Shown here: positions 19,108 to 27,665 of the stretch, in pieces
Layout: the number at the start of each line of letters is the position of its first letter
How positions within the stretch are numbered: the stretch's first letter is position 1
Assembly: GCF_003390935.1 (NCBI RefSeq)
Contig: NZ_QNQZ01000001.1
Location: 620,001-684,000 of the forward strand
DNA from: Lewinella sp. IMCC34191
GTDB lineage: Bacteria > Bacteroidota > Bacteroidia > Chitinophagales > Saprospiraceae
Direction of reading: 5' to 3'
DNA: 64,000 bases
Program-made: the position numbers and the translations under genes
Notes under the pieces: generated by a model
What the model was told of the DNA's origin: nothing
What the model saw: the letters and a program-made list of their open reading frames with translations, nothing else
The model's database searches: none

Positions 19108-20121
19108 ATGAAACGACTTTTACTCAGCAGTATCCTGGTATGGATGCTGGGCAACATGCTTACAGCACAGGAAACTTGTGCGATCATCGGTGGCACTTCG
19201 TCTTCTAATATGGAAGAAGTGCTAAAGCAATTCCCTGCCGGTAGTCCCGGGAGCGCGGAATTAGGCGGGGGATTTTCCGGTTGCAGTAATCCGCCGACTG
19301 GAGGGGGGGGCGGGAATAGAGTTACCTTAAATATTAAGCAATTTGCGGGTGAAGGAACTATATTAACTGTAAAGATTTATAAGGGTAATACGGTATCGAA
19401 CCTGAAGCTTGACGAAACCTATCTTTTTCAGCAAAATTCACCCGAGCTGAATTATCTATTTGGTGTCAATTCTGCTTACGGAATAGAAGTGACTTACGGA
19501 GCTGCAGGCACCTCATTCGAATATCGCGCTTATAAAGCCAGTAGTACAGGCGATTTTACTACCGTCAACATTCTCGCTGCCGCGCCCGTTTCATGGATTG
19601 ATCCGCTTACCTTCAACCCCAAAGGTGAGCAACTGACGCTCCAATGGTCCGTAGCCGATCAAGTCGACGTTGCAGGCTACGAACTAGAGAAGATGGTGCC
19701 GGGGGGCGCCTTCCAAAAGGTAAGTGACATTGCCTACCGGGAGAACGGGGCGCATAACGTCAACTATTCCGTATCTACTGCCTGGCCTGTACGGGGTACC
19801 TATTACCGCATCAAGCAACTGGACTACGCCGGTACCTTCGATTACAGCAACACGGTCTTTGTAAAAGGAAGTGACGAATCCGTACAGGAGTTCCATATGT
19901 TCCCGAATCCGGCGACTGACTACGTGCGGATGTCCGTGCCAGATGGCATCCGGAGTATCGACCTGATCTCCGTATCTGGACGGGTGGTCCGTTCTTACGC
20001 GGCGGCCGAGGTCAATCGGGAGGGTATGGATGTCACCGCGGTAGCGGCCGGGGTGTACCTGGTGCGGCTCGTTGGGGAGGTTGGCAATGCCAAGACGCAG
20101 CGGCTGGTGGTTCACCATTAG
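19108..20121 (+). CDS. Secreted protein with T9SS type A sorting domain (paralogue 3 of 3)
   Basis: The 337-residue protein starts at ATG 19108 and has a signal peptide ending near MLTAQ. Its N-terminal module is unrelated by eye to those of paralogues 1 and 2 and contains a glycine run (PPTGGGGGNRV) after a Cys-containing segment. The shared part begins at about residue 160 (PVSWIDPLTFNPKGEQLTLQWSV) and ends in the T9SS tail FHMFPNPATDYVRMSV and GVYLVRLV. Like paralogue 2, the N-terminal coding part is AT-rich compared with the tail. The swap of the front module on a conserved export tail is the notable feature. Function is unknown. Confidence 0.85.
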   Translation: MKRLLLSSILVWMLGNMLTAQETCAIIGGTSSSNMEEVLKQFPAGSPGSAELGGGFSGCSNPPTGGGGGNRVTLNIKQFAGEGTILTVKIYKGNTVSNLKLDETYLFQQNSPELNYLFGVNSAYGIEVTYGAAGTSFEYRAYKASSTGDFTTVNILAAAPVSWIDPLTFNPKGEQLTLQWSVADQVDVAGYELEKMVPGGAFQKVSDIAYRENGAHNVNYSVSTAWPVRGTYYRIKQLDYAGTFDYSNTVFVKGSDESVQEFHMFPNPATDYVRMSVPDGIRSIDLISVSGRVVRSYAAAEVNREGMDVTAVAAGVYLVRLVGEVGNAKTQRLVVHH

Positions 20122-20146
20122 CAATTCAAAACCTCCGGAACCAATC

Positions 20147-20181
20147 AACAAGGGCCCGCGTCGGTGACGTGGGCCCTTGTT
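20147..20181. terminator. Bidirectional terminator between convergent genes
   Basis: The perfect 11-bp stem AACAAGGGCCC (20147-20157) / GGGCCCTTGTT (20171-20181), with further ACGTC-type pairing inside the loop, lies between paralogue 3 and the secreted protein on the minus strand. It serves both directions. Confidence 0.85.
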
Positions 20182-20214
20182 AGTGTAATATCGATATCCA
20201 TTAGTTGCACAAAG

Positions 20215-20928
20215 CTACTCGGATCGGTGCCCCCATGTTTCATATAAGGGGTCGCCCTTGCTGCTGAAGCCCATATGATGCCATTCGTTATTGCGGATCT
20301 TGTAATCGAAGCTGAGTTGATCGCCCACACGCTCCGGATCCCGGCTGAAGAACTCGATCTTTTCAATGTATTGCGGGGCCGTGGAGGTGTACGTACCGCC
20401 ACCGGTGCCAAGCATCTCCTTTGTCTCGGTATTGTAGGCAATCCACTGGAAGCGGGAACCGGATAGTATTTTCATGGTGCGGCGCGGTCCAGTAGGAGTA
20501 CGGCGACGCATCTCTCCGTCCTGTTTGCGGCCGGTGATCTGCCACGCTCCGGCCAGGGGGCCTTCCCCATCATCGACGCGTTGCCATACCCGGTTGCCGT
20601 TGAATACGAGGAGGTGGTCGTTGACGATGTACCCCATTCCCTGATCCTGCCCGACGTTCGCCGGGGTAGAACTATCCCATTCGTAATGGATGAGAAAGCT
20701 GTCTGAGGTAGTTTCATACGAGCCACCTAAGGTGCTGATGAATTGCTGGTTGTCTTCATTGTAGGCGGTCATCACGAAGTAGCCATCCTGGATGATCATG
20801 CTAAGTTGATTGGTTGCCCCGTCGCCCGTTTCGAAGGTGGTCGACCACGCTCCGTCAATATCGGCATCCGATGTTTGGGCGAAGCCTACGACCGGGGCCA
20901 GGGATAGTAGAAAGACAAGTAATTTCAT
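20215..20928 (-). CDS. Secreted protein of unknown function with two lipocalin-like repeats
   Basis: The 237-residue protein has a signal peptide (MKLLVFLLSLAPVVGFAQ). Two halves each begin with a GAW motif (DGAWSTTFETG near 25, AGAWQITGRKQDG near 128) followed by beta strands ending in aromatic-rich turns (FVMTAYNEDNQQF and FQWIAYNTETKEM). The layout suggests an internal duplication of a small beta-barrel, lipocalin-like, seen in proteins annotated 'membrane or secreted protein' in Bacteroidota. No function is known to me. Its promoter region is shared with the divergent Nudix-like gene. Confidence 0.65.
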   Translation of the reverse strand: MKLLVFLLSLAPVVGFAQTSDADIDGAWSTTFETGDGATNQLSMIIQDGYFVMTAYNEDNQQFISTLGGSYETTSDSFLIHYEWDSSTPANVGQDQGMGYIVNDHLLVFNGNRVWQRVDDGEGPLAGAWQITGRKQDGEMRRRTPTGPRRTMKILSGSRFQWIAYNTETKEMLGTGGGTYTSTAPQYIEKIEFFSRDPERVGDQLSFDYKIRNNEWHHMGFSSKGDPLYETWGHRSE

Positions 20929-20974
20929 TACGGTAGTTTGTTACCGCGAAACGCCGGGGGTACGCGCATCGTTG

Positions 20975-20982
20975 TATCTTTG
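20975..20982 (+). promoter_or_regulatory. -7 box for the Nudix-like gene
   Basis: TATCTTTG matches TAnnTTTG exactly. It overlaps the GTG at 20982, which therefore cannot be the start codon; ATG 21006 or 21069 must be. Confidence 0.5.
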
Positions 20983-21005
20983 TGTACAAACATTTGTTAT
21001 CGTGG

Positions 21006-21452
21006 ATGCTATCTATAGATAACGAACGTATCCTCGCAACCGAATTCCCCGCACCACATTCCATATATATGGGACTACGAAAAAAAGCACGTCTGATCAT
21101 CTACCGCTTCCGCGAACGCGGACTGGAGGTATTTCTGACGCAGCAATCGGAGGAGTGGGGGCTTCCCGGCGGGGATCTCAAAGTTGATAATCCGGACCTG
21201 ATCAGCCTGGAACCCGCCGAAGACCGGGAGGAAGCGATTGCCGTTGAGGGCGATTGGCACGAAATCCCCAGTCTAAAGCAAATGCTGTACGAGGACGCCG
21301 GCGAAATTAAAGAGCGGCTGAAAGAACTGGAATCCGGCACCTTCCTTACCATCAAGGATGCCCTGAAAAACCGGCTTAGTCCCGGACAAGTGCAGTTCCT
21401 ACGCGAACTCGTGGAAGTCGTTACCGATCGTAATTCGGTTCGGGACATCTAA
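21006..21452 (+). CDS. Nudix-fold-like protein lacking a normal Nudix box
   Basis: The protein (148 residues from ATG 21006) opens its conserved part with MGLRKKARLIIYRFRERGLEVFLT and WGLPGGDLK. These resemble the first strands of a Nudix hydrolase and the turn before the Nudix box. The box itself (GX5EX7REUXEEXGU) is absent; instead come acidic residues and DWHEIPSLKQMLYEDAGEIKERLKEL. It belongs, as far as I can tell, to a Bacteroidota group annotated as Nudix hydrolases, but catalysis is doubtful. ATG 21069 would also give a sensible start. The last 32 bases overlap the convergent membrane protein gene. Confidence 0.55.
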   Translation: MLSIDNERILATEFPAPHSIYMGLRKKARLIIYRFRERGLEVFLTQQSEEWGLPGGDLKVDNPDLISLEPAEDREEAIAVEGDWHEIPSLKQMLYEDAGEIKERLKELESGTFLTIKDALKNRLSPGQVQFLRELVEVVTDRNSVRDI

Positions 21453-22821
21453 TCGTCAGAATCCCGGTACGGAATAGCGGTTGCCAATCTGTATTACACC
21501 TGCGCTCCGCCGCCCTTTTCCTGTAGTTATCGACGGCCGTTCTCGTTATGGCGTTATTGGTGCCGTCGAATAATACGCTTACATCGCTGGTAGGAAAATC
21601 CGCTCCCACGGGGGGGCGGTTCACGTTGATTTCGCTGCCAGTTTCGGGCTTAACCCGGAGATAATAGTCGAGTACCGGTACGGCACTTTTGTCGGCCACG
21701 TAAGGATAGCGCCCGGCCCACGCAGCCAATTCCCGACTGTCGCTGAAGCGATAGGGCCGAATTACGGCGCGGTAGATATTGGTACCGCCTAGCGCCACGA
21801 CCGTCATGAGGACGTAAGCGATGCGTTGCCAACCGGAAAGACGGCGGAAGATATATGCAGCACAAAGAGCCGTGAACAGCCAGACGCCTGGCAGGGCAAA
21901 CAGCATGAGCCGATCGATGAGCGTGTAGAGCTGCAAAGATGATGCGAGGGTCACGATCCCCAGTGGCGCCAGCAGCCAGGTGTACCTGCGCAGCTCGCCT
22001 ACGAAGATGCCGGTAAGGGCGGTGACGGTTCCCCACACCAGAGCTACAACGGTAAATCCGAAGAATAAACGCAGGAGGTAATAACTCAAGCGGAAAGCGT
22101 GGCGAAAGGATGCAGCGTCGTGGGGCAGGGGCATGAAGTACTCCGCGTGAAAATCATTCAGGTACGAGGAGCCCACCGACGGACTCAAAACGAGCGTATA
22201 CAGGATTCCGAACGATCCGAGCCACGTCAGTATAATCAGTGACCACCGCCAATCTTGGCGTAACCGGCGCAGCCCGATTACGGCCAGCACGAACACCGAG
22301 GGGAGCGAGAGCCAGGGAAGTACAACGCCGGCGACCGTCCAGGCTAACCACTGCCCGTTGGTCCTTCGAATCTCCCACGCGAGCAGGCAGGCGGCTACGG
22401 CGAGATCAATGCCGTAGGGCTTGAATTCGGTTACGTAGCGGAGGACCGTAGGATTGGTAAAGAGAAGCCCGAGCGGTAGCAGCGTCCATACGCCGAGATG
22501 CAGGGATCTGCACGCGGCGTAAAGGGCGGCCACGCTAATTAATCCACCCAGCAGAGCGGGTAAGCGGAGCACGTACTCGTGGTAGCCAAATACCCCGGCA
22601 AGTGCTTTTGTCAGTATGAGATAGAGGGGGGGCGCGTACTGCTCGTGGTCGAGAGGTAGGAAGAGTTCCCCGACGGACCGATCGTATAGGTTACGGGCCA
22701 GATTGGCCTCATCCAGGAAGATCGGTCGGTTGTACCCGTAGGTGATACCCCACAATACTAAGCCGCAGGCCAGTAAGGCCAGCAGCGCCGGACGGTAGTA
22801 GGGGAGGGCTGGTCGAAGCAC
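21421..22821 (-). CDS. GT-C-type membrane glycosyltransferase-like protein (GT39/ArnT-like)
   Basis: The protein has about ten predicted transmembrane helices. An early luminal/periplasmic loop carries the Asp-Glu pair in IFLDEANLARN, followed by YAPPLYLILTKALAGVFGYHEYVLRLPALLGG. This layout matches GT-C enzymes that transfer sugars from polyprenyl-phosphate donors. A soluble C-terminal part of about 120 residues follows. The open frame extends up into the tRNA-Gly gene, so upstream ATGs are artefacts. GTG 22821 lies after the tRNA terminator and just after a TACCTTCG -7-like box, so the mRNA may be nearly leaderless. Acceptor and donor are unknown. Confidence 0.75.
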   Translation of the reverse strand: MLRPALPYYRPALLALLACGLVLWGITYGYNRPIFLDEANLARNLYDRSVGELFLPLDHEQYAPPLYLILTKALAGVFGYHEYVLRLPALLGGLISVAALYAACRSLHLGVWTLLPLGLLFTNPTVLRYVTEFKPYGIDLAVAACLLAWEIRRTNGQWLAWTVAGVVLPWLSLPSVFVLAVIGLRRLRQDWRWSLIILTWLGSFGILYTLVLSPSVGSSYLNDFHAEYFMPLPHDAASFRHAFRLSYYLLRLFFGFTVVALVWGTVTALTGIFVGELRRYTWLLAPLGIVTLASSLQLYTLIDRLMLFALPGVWLFTALCAAYIFRRLSGWQRIAYVLMTVVALGGTNIYRAVIRPYRFSDSRELAAWAGRYPYVADKSAVPVLDYYLRVKPETGSEINVNRPPVGADFPTSDVSVLFDGTNNAITRTAVDNYRKRAAERRCNTDWQPLFRTGILTIRCPEPNYDR

Positions 22822-22842
22822 GGAGCGAAGGTATAAAAACGA

Positions 22843-22873
22843 CAAAAGCCGCTTCTCCGGGGAGAAGCGGCTT
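22843..22873 (-). terminator. Terminator of tRNA-Gly
   Basis: On the minus strand a 13-bp stem, AAGCCGCTTCTCC / GGAGAAGCGGCTT with a two-base loop, is followed by TTTTGTCG. It separates the tRNA from the glycosyltransferase-like gene. Confidence 0.85.
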
Positions 22874-22884
22874 CGTCTCGTTCG

Positions 22885-22957
22885 AGCGGATGACCAGGTT
22901 CGAACCGGCGACCTCAACCTTGGCAAGGTTGCGCTCTACCAACTGAGCTACATCCGC
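22885..22957 (-). tRNA. tRNA-Gly (anticodon GCC)
   Basis: The acceptor is GCGGATG/CATCCGC; the D arm is GCTC/GAGC; the anticodon stem is CAACC/GGTTG with loop TTGCCAA giving anticodon GCC; the T arm is GCCGG, TTCGAAC, CTGGT with wobble pairs. The discriminator base is T. CCA is not encoded. Confidence 0.96.
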
Positions 22958-22998
22958 GTCTGCTGGCTGCTCAGCCATGCTTTATTTCTAAAGCGGTG

Positions 22999-23006
22999 CA
23001 AATATA
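22999..23006 (-). promoter_or_regulatory. -7 box for tRNA-Gly
   Basis: TATATTTG on the minus strand, a perfect TAnnTTTG match identical to the box before tRNA-Arg. A TTGG lies about 20 bases further upstream as a plausible -33 element. Confidence 0.55.
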
Positions 23007-23148
23007 GGGCGATGCAAGGCATTTAGCCAAGTGTATCCGAAAGAAATTTGTGCGCCAAAGCATCCTTCTTGACCTGACCTCGGGCGGTAGGCTGATCCCC
23101 AGTGACTTATGGAAACCACCTTCCGCCAGGAAATGTCGGCGCTGGTAA

Positions 23149-25848
23149 TTACAGCTGGTAGTGAAAGGTAGCGAGGAAGTAACGTCCTAAGCCGTTACTC
23201 TGCGTTTCGGTCGTGACGAATGCCTGGGCTTGCCGGTTAATGACCAGGTTATTGTTGAGCAGATCGCGACCCGTGATCCTAAAGTAGTGCTGGGCTTTCT
23301 TAAAGGGACGTATTTCCAGGGCAGCCTGCAGGTCGGGAATATTGGTCGCATTGGCAAAGCTCGCGGCTTCGAAGATGCGGTACAGGAACTGCGTCTCCAG
23401 GCGCCAGACGGGTGAAAACTCCAGTTCCACCTGGGTGACGATGTCGTGCGTGACGGTGACGATGTCTACACTCTCGTCGTCGTCGAATTTGTTTACGCTA
23501 TGCGCATAGGTGTATCCCGCCTTGATGAACGACTTGGTATTCAGTTCCGTGGTAAGGTCGACACTACCGCTGGTATTGCGGGAGGTATTGGTGCGGGCTA
23601 CGCCGTCCACGAAACCCTGCCCGACGCTACCGTTGGTTTGCGCGTTGGCCCGTAGTTCTCCGTTCATAAAGGCCATCCCGATAACGGAGCCCAAATAGAC
23701 GTTGTTGGACCAGGCGTGGCTGACGTTGACGGTCTGGTAGATTTGCTGATTAGGGGTAAAGGTCAGACTGTTGCCGAAGGCGTTGTCGGTGTAGGAACCG
23801 CCGACGTTAGCATTCAGGGAGATAGCGCGGAACTGATCGTTAAACCACATACCGCTCCACAGACTATGCTGTACCGCGGGATCGAGGTCGGGGTTTCCAA
23901 CGGAGACCCGTCCGGTCACGGAAGGTCGCGCGATGGTTTGAAGCTGGTTAACTGACGGGGCCTGCGCGTCGGCGCTATAGTTAAGGTAAAGGTTGGCCTT
24001 ACCGGCCTGTACGCGCCACCGTGCACTGGGGAGTAGATAGGTATAGTCGCGCATGTAAGCCGTATCGCCGGAAATATCCAGTTGGTCTTGTTCGACGTCG
24101 ACGCCGACTTGTACGTTGTTGCGCTCCCCGTAACTGAGCACGAGGTTGGTTCCCGCCCGATAATTACTCCAGCCGCGGGTAAGGAGGTTGGTTGTTTGAT
24201 TGCCCTCATCGAGACGGAAGCGGTAGTCGCCTTCGTCGCGGTCGTAACCTCCTCCGATTTCGGTTTCCCAGCGCAGTTTTTTCGATAGCGGTTCGGTGTA
24301 GTCAATTTCCGCGTCTACCGCGAGGCTGTTCGTGCGACGGTTTTGAATCTGGGTACCGTTCTGAAGGGAACCGGGAATAAAGATGTCCTCATCAGATTCA
24401 TCCAGCCCGTCCACGATTACGCGTAGGTCGGACTGATCTTCGCGGTAGGAGGCTTCCGCGTTTGCGCCAAAGGTGCGGCCCTTTTTGCCCGGAAGGCGGC
24501 GGTTGTAGCGGAAGTCAAGGTCGCCGCTGGGTACTTGACCGTCGTTAATATCATTGACGGTATAGGTCTGGGATGCGCCGGTCGCATTCGTGACCTTGGT
24601 CACCGCGCTGCTTATATTATCGTTGCCGGAGAGGGTGCCGGAGCCTTCAATACTGAGTCGACTGATGGTGTCCAGATCGTGTTCGTATTCAAAACCCAGG
24701 GAATGGCTGTAGCGGCCGAGGGCATCGGTTTGATCGGAGAGGATGGTCCGCTCATTATCGGTGCGCGTAAAAGCTTGCCGCTCGGTTACCATTTGGGTTT
24801 GCTGGCGGTCGAAGAGGGTATAATTCATTGTGAGCTGACCGTTTTCGCCCACCGTCTTTCCGTAGTTGATGCCCGCCGCAATGCTTCGGTTTTGGCCCGG
24901 CGTCTGGCCACCGTCGTAAAACGGAAGTCCCCCGCCGCCGGTGCTGAACCAGCTGCCGCGCCCGGAATTCTGGTTAAAGCTCATCAGCTCGTCGCCGGAA
25001 AAGCCTACGCGGTTGACGTTATTGATCGTGCCGAGAATACCGAGCTGGGTGGCGTCGCTGATTCGGAATAGCTTACCACCCGCATCATAGCGCAGGTCGT
25101 CGTCGCCAGCCGCCACGCCGCTTCCCCCGTAAAGTTCCCCGAAAAGTTTAGCCTTAAATTCCTCGTTCATTTCCAGGTTGACGGTGGTGTTCTCCTGGCC
25201 GTCGTCGATTCCGGATATCTCTTCGCTGTCGGATTTCTGGTCAAAAACCTCGACGTTCTTCAGGGCCTTCGCGTCGAGATTTTGCGTGACGAGGCTGGCG
25301 TTGCCGGCGAAGAAGGGTTTGCCGTTGATCATTACCTCCTGAACGGGCTTGCCCCGCCAGGTAAGCTGCCCGCTGGCATCAATGCTCATACCGGGCAGGC
25401 GGCGCAGGAGATCCTCCACTTTGGCATTCTCACCGACGGCGAAGGCCGCCGCGTCGTACAACATGGTATCCCCTTTCATGCGGATGGGGATCCGGTCGGC
25501 GGTCACCTGGACGCCGCTCAGTTCATAACCGGAAGGGTAGAGTACGATCTCTCCGAGGCCGAGGTACTGGTCGCTTTCGGAAACCGTGACTTCCTGGTCG
25601 GGCCGCTCGTAGCCCAGAAAGGTTACCCGTAGGAGGTATTCTCCCGCGGGTACTTTTTCCATCAGGAATACCCCCTTGTTGTCGGTCGTTCCGAAAGACG
25701 TCAATAGGGTATCGGACGTCCGCAGCAGGATCGCGTTGGCACCGGGGAGCGTCGTACCCGTGGTGTCGACAACGGTAGCACTGATATCGGATTGCGCATG
25801 GATCAGGCCGCTGCCAATAAGCAGCAGAAAGAATAAATAGTGTCTCAT
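23149..25848 (-). CDS. Outer-membrane beta-barrel protein with carboxypeptidase-like regulatory domain (TonB-receptor-like)
   Basis: The 899-residue protein starts at ATG 25848, giving the signal MRHYLFFLLLIGSGLIHAQ. Residues about 20-100 form a CarboxypepD_reg-like domain (SATVVDTTGTTLPGANAILL, VPAGEYLLRVTFLGYE). A plug-like region follows (VEDLLRRLPGMSIDASGQLTWRG, VMINGKPFF, ALKNVEVFD), then a long barrel of amphipathic strands ending in YFLATFHYQL. It resembles the outer_membrane beta-barrel 3 group, which lacks a clear TonB box. It lies downstream of two GLPGLI genes and overlaps nothing essential; the start is 33 bases before the GLPGLI stop in space, so the three are likely one operon. 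Cargo is unknown. Confidence 0.88.
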   Translation of the reverse strand: MRHYLFFLLLIGSGLIHAQSDISATVVDTTGTTLPGANAILLRTSDTLLTSFGTTDNKGVFLMEKVPAGEYLLRVTFLGYERPDQEVTVSESDQYLGLGEIVLYPSGYELSGVQVTADRIPIRMKGDTMLYDAAAFAVGENAKVEDLLRRLPGMSIDASGQLTWRGKPVQEVMINGKPFFAGNASLVTQNLDAKALKNVEVFDQKSDSEEISGIDDGQENTTVNLEMNEEFKAKLFGELYGGSGVAAGDDDLRYDAGGKLFRISDATQLGILGTINNVNRVGFSGDELMSFNQNSGRGSWFSTGGGGLPFYDGGQTPGQNRSIAAGINYGKTVGENGQLTMNYTLFDRQQTQMVTERQAFTRTDNERTILSDQTDALGRYSHSLGFEYEHDLDTISRLSIEGSGTLSGNDNISSAVTKVTNATGASQTYTVNDINDGQVPSGDLDFRYNRRLPGKKGRTFGANAEASYREDQSDLRVIVDGLDESDEDIFIPGSLQNGTQIQNRRTNSLAVDAEIDYTEPLSKKLRWETEIGGGYDRDEGDYRFRLDEGNQTTNLLTRGWSNYRAGTNLVLSYGERNNVQVGVDVEQDQLDISGDTAYMRDYTYLLPSARWRVQAGKANLYLNYSADAQAPSVNQLQTIARPSVTGRVSVGNPDLDPAVQHSLWSGMWFNDQFRAISLNANVGGSYTDNAFGNSLTFTPNQQIYQTVNVSHAWSNNVYLGSVIGMAFMNGELRANAQTNGSVGQGFVDGVARTNTSRNTSGSVDLTTELNTKSFIKAGYTYAHSVNKFDDDESVDIVTVTHDIVTQVELEFSPVWRLETQFLYRIFEAASFANATNIPDLQAALEIRPFKKAQHYFRITGRDLLNNNLVINRQAQAFVTTETQSNGLGRYFLATFHYQL

Positions 25849-25880
25849 TATACTGGGTGGTTTAAGGGGATTCAGGTAAC

Positions 25881-26627
25881 TTACCATTGTCGTTCCCATC
25901 CGCGTTGGCGCCGTTCCATTACTTCCTGGCGCTTGGCGGCGATTTTTTTGAATTTCTCCCGGCTGATTTTATCTCCTTCGCTGGGTTTGTCCAACTTGAG
26001 TTCAGCCGGGTTTGGCTGCATGGTTTGCATCGTATACTCAGTGAAGCTGCCCTCATTCTGGACTTTCAGATAAACGATAGCCCCGGGCAGTCCGCCGTAA
26101 CCCTGCGGGCCCACGCCCAGGGGGATGGTTTCCGTGAAGTAGGCAGTCAGGGTGTCGCCCTGCTCCGATACCGCGTAGGCAACCTTGCTAGGCAGGGTGT
26201 AGGCCATGTTGGCGCGCTGATTGTCGGGTACTTCCCACTCGGGGCGGAGCCATTTATCCTCCATAATGAAGGTGCGATCCATGATTTGCCGCTGATCGGT
26301 CACCATACTATCGGTGATGCTCGTATAGTAAACGTCCGGATTTTCGGTCTGCCGGCCCATCCAGCCGCGCCGGTCGTTAGGATCTACTTTTTGCTGGACT
26401 TGCTGATAGCTGAAAGCTTCATCATTAAAGGTCAGGCGGCCCGTTCGGTCAAAAGCGCCTTCTTCCTTAAGCTTTTCCATCCGCTTTTTCTGATCGAGGG
26501 ACATCCCATCCCACAGTTGGACATCCCGGTGCTCGAGGTAGTCAATGGTGCCGTGCGTGATCTGACCGTGTACCCAAGCGGAACTGAGTGCCAGCGAAAT
26601 AGTAAAGAATATGATTCTGAGGGGCAT
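25881..26627 (-). CDS. GLPGLI family protein (A)
   Basis: The 248-residue exported protein has a signal peptide ending near WVHGQ. The family signature GYGGLPGAIVYLKVQ lies at about residues 176-190, preceded by the usual FTETIPLGVGPQ stretch. GLPGLI proteins are confined to Bacteroidota, are often paired with outer-membrane barrels, and have no established function. The C-terminus (SREKFKKIAAKRQEVMERRQRGWERQW) is very basic and helical. The gene stands between a second GLPGLI gene (upstream) and the receptor-like barrel (downstream), all on the minus strand. Confidence 0.88.
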   Translation of the reverse strand: MPLRIIFFTISLALSSAWVHGQITHGTIDYLEHRDVQLWDGMSLDQKKRMEKLKEEGAFDRTGRLTFNDEAFSYQQVQQKVDPNDRRGWMGRQTENPDVYYTSITDSMVTDQRQIMDRTFIMEDKWLRPEWEVPDNQRANMAYTLPSKVAYAVSEQGDTLTAYFTETIPLGVGPQGYGGLPGAIVYLKVQNEGSFTEYTMQTMQPNPAELKLDKPSEGDKISREKFKKIAAKRQEVMERRQRGWERQW

Positions 26628-26830
26628 ATAACAAATTCAGTTTGTTACAATTTAGGACTTAGGATGCGGAACCTTCGGTCAGTGGCGTGTCTAATCGACG
26701 ATTGGGCCTAATTGCTGGATGGTTGGCCACCACCGGCGGTGAAAAACTGGAAATCTGAACTCCCGCCGGCCCGCTATCCAAGGGACGGTGCCTGTCCCTG
26801 CCGGGTTGCATTCTGCCCTCGAGAATGCGA

Positions 26831-27616
26831 TCATTGCCGAATAAACTGCCTGGTCGAGGAAGGCTTCCGGGCCTGAAACTTGTCTTGCAAGGTGTAGAAC
26901 CGGTCCCCGGAAACCCGCTTTCCTTCCGTCGGTGGTGAAAGGTCCGGGTTTTCGGTACTGAGCGTCAGGTTGGTAGCCCGATATCGGGTACAGGATTCAT
27001 TCCGGCAGACATCCAGCTGGAGGATGGCTCCCGGCAGTCCGTAGTAATTTCTCGGGCCGAATGCTAGGGGCAGGGCAGGGGCGTACGCCGCCGTCAGGCT
27101 ATCGCCCCGCGCCGTAGTGGCCGTAGCCGTCTTCAGCTGGAATCCCAGCGTAGCATCGGAAGCCGGAATGGTGGATTCCTGCAGCATCCAATTAATCTCC
27201 GGTACCGATCCGTCATGTAGAAATAACTGGTCGGCAATCGCTTCCTGATTAAGGTAGGTATCCCGCTGGGTGTCGGTATAGAACACCTCGGCGTCGGTCT
27301 GGGCACTAAGGATGGTCACGGTCATTTCGCCATTCTCAAGTGTTTGGTCCGGTTTCTCTATCTGCCGGAAAACATATGCGTCCGGACGGAAGGTGAGGGT
27401 GTATTGCTTATCAAAACCACCGCCGGCACTGAGGTCGCGTAGCATCTTGGCGACCTCGTCCGTCTCGGGCGCCGCATCCTCCGGGGGCGTCATCTTGAAA
27501 GTGGGGGAAGCGGTGTAGGTAACGGTTCCGTACCGGACCTGCGACCAGGCAAGGGCCGGCAAAAGCGCTGCGGTACACAACAACACGAACGATGAATAAC
27601 GGAGGGGAAAACGCAT
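26831..27616 (-). CDS. GLPGLI family protein (B)
   Basis: The 261-residue exported protein has a signal peptide ending near LAWSQ. The family motif NYYGLPGAILQLDV lies at about residue 190, preceded by YAPALPLAFGPRN. Unlike copy A it has a Cys pair just after (DVCRNESCTRY), which could form a disulfide in the periplasm. It is probably the first gene of the GLPGLI-GLPGLI-barrel operon and is divergent from the histidine kinase gene. The 126 bp between them contain repeated GGTTAA sites. About 200 bp without a gene separate it from copy A. Confidence 0.88.
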   Translation of the reverse strand: MRFPLRYSSFVLLCTAALLPALAWSQVRYGTVTYTASPTFKMTPPEDAAPETDEVAKMLRDLSAGGGFDKQYTLTFRPDAYVFRQIEKPDQTLENGEMTVTILSAQTDAEVFYTDTQRDTYLNQEAIADQLFLHDGSVPEINWMLQESTIPASDATLGFQLKTATATTARGDSLTAAYAPALPLAFGPRNYYGLPGAILQLDVCRNESCTRYRATNLTLSTENPDLSPPTEGKRVSGDRFYTLQDKFQARKPSSTRQFIRQ

Positions 27617-27636
27617 AGTATCTCTTTTGATTGGCC

Positions 27637-27644
27637 CAAAGGTC
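27637..27644 (-). promoter_or_regulatory. Possible -7 box for the GLPGLI operon
   Basis: GACCTTTG on the minus strand differs from TAnnTTTG at one position. It lies 21 bases before the ATG and about 22 bases from the nearest GGTTAA site. Confidence 0.3.
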
Positions 27645-27665
27645 TACCGGCCCACCGGCGAAACC

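Noticed and set aside
22822-22926. Extended start of the glycosyltransferase-like gene inside tRNA-Gly
   Set aside because: The upstream ATG lies in the tRNA gene and the frame crosses a strong terminator. A GTG start after the terminator fits better.
16236-22957. Possible genomic island between tRNA-Arg and tRNA-Gly
   Set aside because: tRNAs often flank islands and some N-terminal modules here are AT-rich. But no integrase, direct repeat of a tRNA end or mobile gene is visible between them.
24535-25071. Plus-strand frame of 178 codons inside the barrel protein gene
   Set aside because: Antisense shadow; the minus-strand protein is clearly a receptor-like barrel.
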